From: Polydactylus sextarius
Taxonomy: Eukaryota; Chordata; Actinopteri; Polynemidae
Reading direction: 5' to 3'
DNA: 64,000 nt
NCBI GenBank assembly: GCA_016801845.1
Contig: CM028906.1
Location: forward strand, 13,166,001 to 13,230,000
A model generated the notes under the pieces. It had not been told where the DNA came from, did no database searches, and saw only the letters and a program-made list of their open reading frames with translations. This document shows, in pieces, positions 55,982 to 64,000 of this stretch. The translations under genes were made by a program, and so were the position numbers. The stretch's first letter is position 1. Every line of letters starts with the position of its first letter.

Positions 55982-58900
55982 AAAGTTTAGGGAAATACTC
56001 TCTATCATATCGCTGTTGAAACCCTGAGTTGACAATACGTTCTGCTAAAGTGTCCTTGAAACGTGGTCCCACCTGATCCGGATGTCAGACCCGTACCTTA
56101 GTCCACAACATGGAGAAGGTACAGTATCAGTCCCAGTAAAATCAATTTAATTCACACCCATTCAACACATTGAAGCATAAAAATCTCCCAACTTTAAAAC
56201 CAGCATTGGTAGTGTTTATGGTCTGTTCTGTGCAGGGCAGACTTTCCTTTTTAATCTATTTGGACATAAATTTATCACCTAGGCCTGTTCCAGAATATCA
56301 AACTCAATTGTGGCCACCAGTACCAATACAATATTGGCAACATGTTTGCCAAAGTAGCCTTTGTGTCGTTACCCAGAGCCGTTATACGCCGCTATATACT
56401 GTGAACCGTTAAAGCCTACTTCGTCATCACATATTAATTTATCAGATTAATAACCCTCTACTTTGTTTTGTCCCCACTGTTGTAAAGGAAGTTTTATTAT
56501 TGTCCACAAATTGCATTTGAAGACCAAAATCGACAATGTGTTTTCTCGTCTGTCAAGATTTTTCCACCTCACCTGCCTGTATATATGCTTGCATTTTTAA
56601 AGAGAAAAAAAGACTCAATAATTTTCTAAAACAACAAGGTTATGATGTTAAAAAAAAAACAAAAAAACGAAAGCATAATTCCAACATGGGTAAATTGTAC
56701 ATTTGTAGGGGCTATTAATATACAGGGGGATTAATACACATTTGGTGCACTAGTATTTAGTATTTAGTATCCTATTTGTAGCAGCAGGATGGTGGGTGTA
56801 TGTGTCCATGATAATGAGAGAGCATGTCACCCAGTGCGACTGTGTGGCTTACTGATCTGTTTTTAATACTTCTGTAACAGAGGAATAAGCCATATCAGGC
56901 TACACAAACAATACTTGTGAGGAGAGTTAATACATTATTGCTTTTGGTCTTTAGACTGGATTTGTTGACGGACAAAAAATATATTACATCACCAGACTTA
57001 CTGTTGCTTTGCTTTCCATCAGATACCTATATATCGTATCTGTTCATAAAATAAATATATATATGGTTACACCCAGCCGCTTATCTTAGTTTAGCTTGGC
57101 ACAAAGACTGGAAACAGTGAAACAGTTAGCCTGGCCCAGTCTGAGGATAGATATGGGCTTCAAAAGTGCAGGTTTGTTGCCTTTAGTGAGAGACAGGGTA
57201 GCTGGAGCCACATTTGCAGTCTTTATGCTATGCTAAGCTAACTGACTGGTAGGTATGGCCTTATTTTTAACAATATGAAATTAAATAAACAACAGTTAAG
57301 CGTAGTCAAATTATATTCCTTTAACATTTGTGCTATGACTATAACTTGTCACTATATCACGCAACCATTCAGTCATTCCAAACTTTTGTCAGTATTTATT
57401 CAACAAATATGTTTCCACTGCTCATCTTCCTCAGTGACCCCCCTTTAACAAAACATAAAGAAAGTATGTGTTCAGTTTTGGAAGTGGTATCAAACATTTT
57501 TCACCTAATACACCATCAGTTTAACAAAAGAAAAATCCAAACTTGGATGTAAACTGAGATAGTGAGTCCAAGTAGAGTGAAGCCTCCTCCTTAAATCAAA
57601 CCGGCCCTGTCCTCTCCAGCCTTTCGTCACTTGAATGAATCTGTCTGTGTGTTCGGAGTTTCATTCAGTACGGGGAAAAATTCACATGCATATCCAGGAA
57701 ATGTCGGGAAGCGAGGAGTCACTCCTGAACACTTGACTGTTTGCAGAGTCCTCTGGTACCGCTGACTGCACACATATGGCCACTGCAGACATCTGGACTG
57801 CTGGCTTATTTCAGTGGAAAATCATATCTATGCTGTGGAATTTTGACATGACATTAAAGAAAAAAACTCTATTTTTCAGTCTTCAGTGGAGACCTATACT
57901 AGTCCGTCTTTATATTTCTGATTCTGCCTTGACAAATGTTGAACTTGATCAAACCTGGTCACCTTGAAGGTGTGAAGCTTTTTGTGAAGCTTGTCTGTCC
58001 AAGGTACGACACTGGTAAACCTTTTGCTAATCACTGTTGGACTTAAAGAATGTACGCGTTTATTTTGTGGGAATCTGTGAATTTCTCTCTCTTTTGCTGC
58101 AGGATGTTAAAGGTTAACAGAAAAATCAACCGTCCAGTGTAGGTAGGGAGAGGATGTGAAATGACCAGGAGCCAAATTCTGGTTGATTTTTTTCCTACAG
58201 TGTCAAGTCTTGGTACTGAATACGCTGTCTGTCCTGCTGTTTTTTCCTTTTAGTGAGCTGAGCGTGCCATTTTACCTTCATATGCTTCCTTCGTAAAACA
58301 GCTGCTACATGTTGTGTGCCATTAGAGATGTCTCCATACCCCATCCCCAAGTCATTTCTGCTTACTAACCTCTTCTCATTCCTTCTCTGTCCTTTAAACA
58401 AAAAATATGGAGAAATACAAATCACTTTACTCATTCCTAGTTTTTCAAAGCCTTTTAGTCTATAAAAAGTGAAATTGTGAGCCACTGTTTGAAAGAGAAA
58501 GACTCAAACATATGCAGAAAGTACATACTTGCTTTGTGATGTACAGATGTGTTCTAAATGCCTTAATGTTTATTTTTTGTTACCGTTATAATGATCATGG
58601 ACGTTTTTATGAATCCCAGCTGTGGTTTACATGTTTAAAGAGATTAGATTCGACTGGGTGTCACAACACAGATATGTAATGTGACATGTAATTGTTGCAA
58701 ACGGCTGCTATGGAGTTACAGTGCACTAATGCATCAGGAATCTTGTCTCTGGGATTATTATAGAAAGGCAGGTAGGAAAAAGGAAATATGTTTTCCAATG
58801 ACCTTAACTCAGTGTCTTTCCATGTTTATTTAAGTGATAACGTGCAAAATTCTTCCTTATTGTGATTGTGCTGGCAGTCTTAAATAACTGGTAGTGTGGA

Positions 58901-59300
58901 ATGCAGCAGTTATATTATAGACCGATTATTAGATGACTTGGTAGCATTTTTTCTATTTTTATTTCTGTATGTAATAAGTGCAAATGTGGATAAGATGATG
59001 TTTCACACTGGATCAAGGCCATTGGACAGTGTCGTCCTACTGAACCAGGTTGTCTGACAGTGACATACCCTCTCCCTCTGCTGTTTGATATCGAGGCTTT
59101 GATCCCATAAAAAAGGCTGACTCGACATATACTGTGTTTGTATACAGACATTTCTCTCATTTTGAGATCTATATTTATATATATTTTGTGCTGAAAGAGA
59201 AATGCCACCATGACATTGTGGGCAGCTTTCTGTTTATTAGTCATTGTTTTCCTGTGCCTGCAATTAATAAACTTCAAGCTGGTTATCATTTGTTGTTTTT
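55982..59300 (+). other. lrp3: lrp3 3'UTR and downstream sequence
   Basis: AT-rich non-coding sequence. AATAAA occurs at 57050-57055 and 59266-59271, so the 3'UTR could be about 1.1 or 3.3 kb. A repeat-like stretch lies at about 57085-57255. No convincing gene. Confidence 0.45.
57085..57255. repeat. Probable teleost dispersed repeat fragment (TTAGCTTGGCACAAAGACTGG type)
   Basis: Words such as cttggcacaaagactggaaa, cagttagcctggccca and tatgctatgctaagctaact are ones I recall recurring in many fish genomes as part of a short dispersed element. Ends are not defined. Confidence 0.45.
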
Positions 59301-61411
59301 TACATGTAGTATAGCTTATAGTAGTATATATTGTAGTATATTTGTAATTTAGTTTGCACTGTTACAGTAGCTACTATTAATGAATTACTAACTCAGCATC
59401 AGACAATGCTAGCTGCTGATGATTAGCAGGTATCATGTTTTACCATCTCAATTAGCATATTAGCTAACATTTACCTATTAGTACCAAACAGAATTGTTGA
59501 CCCAGATGCCACCGCACAAAGTCACACTTCTCAGAAGTTGCTATTTTTAATAAGCAATTACATTGTTATTCTTGTACAACTTTACACTCCTTTACAAAAC
59601 ACAGAGGTACACCCATCAATTGTACAGTATGTAAATGTATCACAACATGTCTGAGGAATGATCTTTGTAGGAGTCCCTGGCGCATTTGTTTTCTTTACAC
59701 AGTATTTACAGATCTCAGCTGAGCTAACAGCGCCTGGACACTACAGGCAGACATGCTTGTTGTCTTTAAGTGTTCGTCTATTGGATCTGATGCAAAGGAG
59801 GGGAAATTCCAAGCACCCGTTGGCCTGGAAAGTACTCAAACGTTCAATCAAAACAACAACAAAAAAAGTCACCCTGCTGGTTTACATCATGTTAAAAAGG
59901 CCACTGGCCCAACCCTTCATATGTACTGTTCTATGAATACAAACGGCTTATCAAGCACTGCAGGACGTTACCCAAATACACGTCAACACCAATATCTCCT
60001 GGACCACAGTGAATTAGCATATTGTGATATGGTAGTGTCCAAAAGAAGAACTTAGTATTTTAATTTGGCCATAAGTCAATGTACTGTGAGAAAGTGGCCA
60101 TAGTAGGTCAATAGGATAATTATTAATTCAACCATATTATGTCAATAGCATCATAGTAAGTCAGATAATTCATAAAAAGTCACTGGGCCAGGGGTCATTG
60201 CAGTGATGGTGTGTCTTTGGGGAAGTGGGAGCAGACCTATGCACAAGGAAACATCCACTGCCAACCACCCACCTATCTGTCAACATGGATTCTGTTATCA
60301 TTATATAAACAACACATTAACGGTTAAGTACTTTATTGCAAGGTCAGGTGAGAAATGTAAAATGTAGTAACTGTCTTGGCAGGTTAAGCACCATGTGAGA
60401 GTTCACAGTGGCGATCTCAGAGATGAGAACGTTTTTAAAGAGGCTTGGGGTGCTCAACTCCGAAAGACACCAAAAGAGTCTAGTGAACATTAAAAAAACC
60501 TGGAAGAGCAGCTTGTCATCATGTGTTGTAATGATACAGCTTATTCGTTGCTGAGACCGTTGGCGATTCGTCAAGCTGAAGAAGCCACAAACCGTTATCC
60601 TCTTGTCTCTCCTGTTCTGTGAATATTGCTGGGGAAGACAAGTGTCACTGTGTAGATAAGTCCTCTCATGAGAAAATGAAGGCACCTATAATATCTCTCA
60701 GGAGATAGCAGTGATATAAAAGAGAGACAAAAACAGAGAGAGCAAGGGTTGTACAGTAAAGGGAATGGCCAGGTACTGTAGCTAGAGATGCAGACAGAAA
60801 AATACTCTTCCACAATTAAGAGTAACAGTAAACATGTGAGTAATTAGTGAAACAGAGCTGATGATAGCAGCAGTAATAGGAAAGTATTGCTAAAAGCAGA
60901 AATCGCTTGCATATTTATCTCATAAAAGTTATTTTGCACTCAAAATACCCGCACAAACCAACACACTATATCAACACATACATTTCATAAGGCACATTAG
61001 CGCAAAAGTTTAGTTGAAGTAATAAAAGTAAAAGATCTTGAAGGAGAAGCAGAAGATGACAAATGGAAGCTCCTTGAGTGAGTAGACGGGAGATGATGAA
61101 ATGAAAATCCTTTTGAGAGGGAAAACTTGGCACACTGGTGAGGATGATGGATGGACAGTACTACCGAACCAACAAATAAAAACACGTCCTAGCTTTAGAG
61201 CTTCAACATGCTAATGCCCTAAATATAACCATCCTTTTCTTTTATACCAGGGCATCATCGTAGCCCCACTGAGGCTGAACCTGTGCATGAACATGGACGA
61301 AACTGTCTCCTCATCATTCACAAACTGACCAAACATGATGAAAAATTGTAACACAAAAACTGTAAGTACAGTTGCTGATGTAAAAAGGGAATTCCTGGTT
61401 GACTGCACTGC
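59301..61411. other. Region between convergent lrp3 and slc7a10, including the probable slc7a10 3'UTR
   Basis: On the minus strand AATAAA lies at 60332-60337 (tttatt on plus), about 1.1 kb after the slc7a10 stop, and is a reasonable transcript end. No coding feature recognised. Short open frames at 59658-60055 and 60344-60813 look accidental. Confidence 0.45.
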
Positions 61412-61512
61412 TCAGTCAGTGGCTTTGGAGGCAGTGAGGGGTTCAGTCTCTGAAGGGTCTTCCTGAGGAAACACCACATAACAAACCTTCTGGCCCATAT
61501 ACGTGACTCTCT
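61412..61512 (-). CDS. slc7a10: slc7a10 last coding exon
   Basis: 101 nt encoding the cytosolic C-terminus ERVTYMGQKVCYVVFPQEDP then SETEPLTASKATD and TGA. The CYVVFPQ block parallels human CFVVYPQ. Confidence 0.92.
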
Positions 61513-64000
61513 CTGCAAAACAAATGACAGCAGGAGGTGTTTTGATTACAGGAACTAATGACTAATGACTCGCACATTTAAATGAATAACTTTTTTAACA
61601 TGGTTTGACTGCACTGTACTGTGGCTAAGGTCGACTCACCAATTAGACTGTAGATCCATTTAGGTTTCTCCTTCCACTGAACACCCACGAAGTATACAGG
61701 CACTCCGGTCAACATGATGACCATACCCAGACCACAAACCACCGGTTCAGAGTACAAACTAAAGCCCAGCAGCACAGCCCAGAATATCATGTAGGTGATG
61801 GGGATCAACATGTTGACCTGTGCACAACAAACACAAACATGCGTTTCAACACCATCCTGAAAATTTTCTGTGTAGTTATACTGCTGGAGTAATAAATCAT
61901 TAGTCAATTATTATTATATTAAGTCAATTTATCGGGCAATTATAATTACTTTACTTTATGTCAGAAATATCACAGAAACTGAACTAACTAAACTGCAAGT
62001 GCAACCGTTTATTCTGTCGTTTTTGCTCAAAAAAATTAAACGTCTATAACCGAGCATGGACGAATAACAGATAATTAGTTAGCCAAGTTAGCTAATTAAC
62101 GTTTATTGCCTACAGCTGCGTCACCTGCTAGCATCATAGCTAGTGTAATGCTAACACAAGAAATCAAATCGTGCTCATGTTGTATTACCCTCCGTGTGAA
62201 TTAACTACTGGCATTAAAGGAAATATGTAGTGATTACATGCGCAGGTAAGATTAATAATGGGTTTAAAGTGCTCGACAGTATGTTAACTCTCACTGACAG
62301 TTATTAATAATAATTGTTCCGTGTCCTGTGTTTATCTGAATCACTGCATTGGAAGAAATAATTAAATTGAAACTACCCAGTTATAGTTGATAACGTGAAA
62401 TATTGACGTGTGAGCAGAAAAGTTTTGACAAGGAAGCACTGGTTTATAAACCAAGAGTGATAAAGAGCAGATATGATTGTTAAATCACATGAAGTCTTCC
62501 ACAAGGTCATGAAAAATAAAAAAAATTCAAGCTGGAATCTGTTTCTGCCGTGGACCTGAGGTTTTCAGTGATCTGTACCTTGATGGGTCTGACCAGGTTG
62601 GGTCTCTTCTTGCGGAGGTAGATGAGGCCAGCGATGGTCACACCGTAGGACAGGTAGTTGATAAAGGACACATAGTTGATCAGGTTGTGTGTCTCCCCAA
62701 TGCACAGGATGACTATTGTAGCAATACACTGTGGAACATGAATAAAAGTTGATTACATTAAACACAGTTAGAACAAGCAAATAAGCACCATACTGAAAGG
62801 GACTCTCCGATAAAAATTGCCTTTTTGTTTTGTTGTGGAGCTAGATAAGGCAGTCCAGTACTTACACACAGCAGCAGGGCAGGGATTGGAGTACAGTTCT
62901 TTAGGTGGATCATAGCCAGCAGATAGGGTAGGTGACCTTCTCTAGCCCCTGAGAAACACAATCTGAAAGTGGAAATACTCATACTTGTAAATGCATATGC
63001 TCATATTTGATGGTTATTTTTATTTGATGGATACAATGGTCATAAAAATTTGTACTGTGTGTTTTCTACCTGGAGGAGGTGAACAGATATCCGTTGATTC
63101 CTCCAAAGGTGGACAGCGCTACAGAGATTGGCATCACCCAGGAAAACATCCCGAGCAGCTTTTCCCCAAATGTCTGGAACAACACAATGACTAAAGGATC
63201 GATTACTGCCTTTTAACAAGTTTTTGAATTATTCATTCATTCATGATTAAGTTCACTAGTGCATGTTAAGTGCACTGAAGTGCATTTCTAACACTCTGAA
63301 AAGCTTTATGAGACTCTGGTTTCACTGCTGAGGGTTGTTAGGCTTCTTTTTTTAAACATGGCTTGTGTAAGTGTTACAACCGCTCTTATTGATCCTAAAA
63401 TATTATTGATCTTAAGGTCTCGTGCTGTATTTCTCTGCTCCAGCAGAGCAGTAGTATTATTATTCAGAAATATATAAGGTGCTGTAGGGTTAAGCTGTAT
63501 ATAAAATATCCAGTCATGGAGATGGAGAGCTGCTTACCACTGCCACAGCATTGGAGGCCAGTAGCTCCTCAGGACTCATAGAGGAGAAGTAGGCAATGTT
63601 GGTCATAGTGTAGACCAGGGTCACCAGTGGGATTGAAATGTAGATGGCACGTGGCAGATTCCTTATAAGAAAAATAACAATGATATATGTGAGATTCATC
63701 ATTGAAAAGTATTATTTTAAAATGGTGATATTAAAATAGTGGTTCTACAAGTTATCAACATTTATTTTACTGGACCAATGGTGTTTACTTGATATTATAA
63801 AATGAGATATTAAATGTTATCTGTGCACGTGTGTGTCATACTTGCGCGGCTCCACGACCTCCTCGGTGACGTAGTTGAGGAAATTCCAGCCGCTGTAGGC
63901 GAAGGAGGCCTGTAGGAAGGCTAGAGCGATTTGTCCTACTGACGGGTCCTGACTGAATTCAAAGGCCACACTGGGCCGCAGCGCATCATAGTAACCTGGA
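61412..64000 (-). CDS. slc7a10: slc7a10 (asc-1 type small neutral amino acid transporter), C-terminal 303 residues, runs off the window
   Basis: Minus-strand exons in transcription order: 64000-63842 (5' end outside), 63661-63538, 63173-63070, 62962-62866, 62728-62579, 61817-61640, 61512-61412 (TGA at 61412-61414). All phases and GT-AG sites agree. The product carries about the last six of twelve transmembrane helices of an APC-family LAT transporter. Blocks FAYSGWNFLNYVTEE, TFGGINGYLFTSSRLCFSGA and REGHLPYLLAMIH are near-identical to SLC7A10 and differ from other LATs as I remember them. Asc-1 pairs with 4F2hc (SLC3A2) and exchanges glycine, D-serine and L-serine in brain. The part with the bridging cysteine is outside the window. 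Convergent to lrp3, as in human. Confidence 0.93.
61640..61817 (-). CDS. slc7a10: slc7a10 exon (last TM helices)
   Basis: 178 nt: VNMLIPITYMIFWAVLLGFS, LYSEPVVCGLGMVIMLTGVP, VYFVGVQWKEKPKWIYSLI. gtgagt donor. Confidence 0.95.
61818..62578. other. slc7a10 intron
   Basis: 761 bp AT-rich intron, nothing recognised. Confidence 0.6.
62579..62728 (-). CDS. slc7a10: slc7a10 exon (two TM helices)
   Basis: 150 nt: CIATIVILCIGETHNLINYV, SFINYLSYGVTIAGLIYLRK, KRPNLVRPIK. Phase 0 on both sides. Confidence 0.95.
62866..62962 (-). CDS. slc7a10: slc7a10 exon (LCFSGAREGHLP)
   Basis: 97 nt: LCFSGAREGHLPYLLAMIHL, KNCTPIPALLLC, a hallmark of the light-chain amino acid transporters. gtaagt donor. Confidence 0.95.
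63070..63173 (-). CDS. slc7a10: slc7a10 exon (TFGEKLLG...)
   Basis: 104 nt: TFGEKLLGMFSWVMPISVAL, STFGGINGYLFTSS. The donor is gtagaa, a weaker GT site, splitting the Arg codon. Confidence 0.93.
63538..63661 (-). CDS. slc7a10: slc7a10 exon (TM segment with NLPRAIYIS)
   Basis: 124 nt: NLPRAIYISIPLVTLVYTMT, NIAYFSSMSPEELLASNAVA. gtaagc donor. Confidence 0.95.
63842..64000 (-). CDS. slc7a10: slc7a10 exon at the window edge
   Basis: At least 159 nt: PGYYDALRPSVAFEFSQDPS, VGQIALAFLQASFAYSGWNF, LNYVTEEVVEPR. The donor splits the Lys codon (AA|gtatga). The 5' boundary is beyond 64000. Confidence 0.92.

Overview
The window is from a teleost (probably percomorph-type) chromosome. The evidence is intron/exon genes with GT-AG splice sites, vertebrate-specific proteins, abundant CA/GT and tetranucleotide microsatellites, and degraded fish-type repeats. 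It holds one incomplete gene at each edge, three complete genes, and one tRNA gene. Exon coordinates were read by matching translated blocks to remembered human proteins and checking splice sites and reading phase by hand; no alignment or database search was run.

Layout: (1) 1-11.5 kb: last three coding exons and 3'UTR of itfg1 (+), with a 1.5 kb terminal-inverted-repeat element and an old SINE/LINE-like repeat in its last intron. (2) 13.5-32.1 kb: complete neto2 (+), ten coding exons, 616 aa, with a long glycine-rich insertion in the cytoplasmic tail and a piggyBac-like non-autonomous element in intron 1. (3) 33.9-35.2 kb: remnants of a BEL/Pao retrotransposon integrase and of a non-LTR reverse transcriptase (minus strand). 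(4) 35.6-46.2 kb: complete dnaja2 (+), nine exons, 412 aa. (5) 47.4 kb: tRNA-Thr(AGT). (6) 48.6-56 kb: complete lrp3 (+), seven coding exons, 834 aa. (7) 61.4-64 kb: C-terminal seven exons of slc7a10 (-), convergent with lrp3 and running off the right edge.

From memory of the human map, ITFG1-NETO2-DNAJA2 are consecutive and co-oriented at 16q11-12, while LRP3 and SLC7A10 are convergent neighbours at 19q13.11. The window therefore joins two blocks that are separate in human, with the join between dnaja2 and lrp3. The genes are not an operon and share no single pathway: an integrin-like membrane glycoprotein, a kainate-receptor auxiliary subunit, an Hsp70 co-chaperone, an LDL-receptor-family protein and a small neutral amino acid transporter. 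neto2, slc7a10 and possibly lrp3 are neural in mammals.

I found no new multi-gene system. The most interesting signals are the Neto2 glycine-rich tail, a TTAA-flanked element carrying three copies of a 20-bp near-palindromic motif, a 21-bp perfect hairpin downstream of dnaja2, and an Lrp3 tail without the C-terminal acidic-leucine motif remembered from human LRP3/LRP12.
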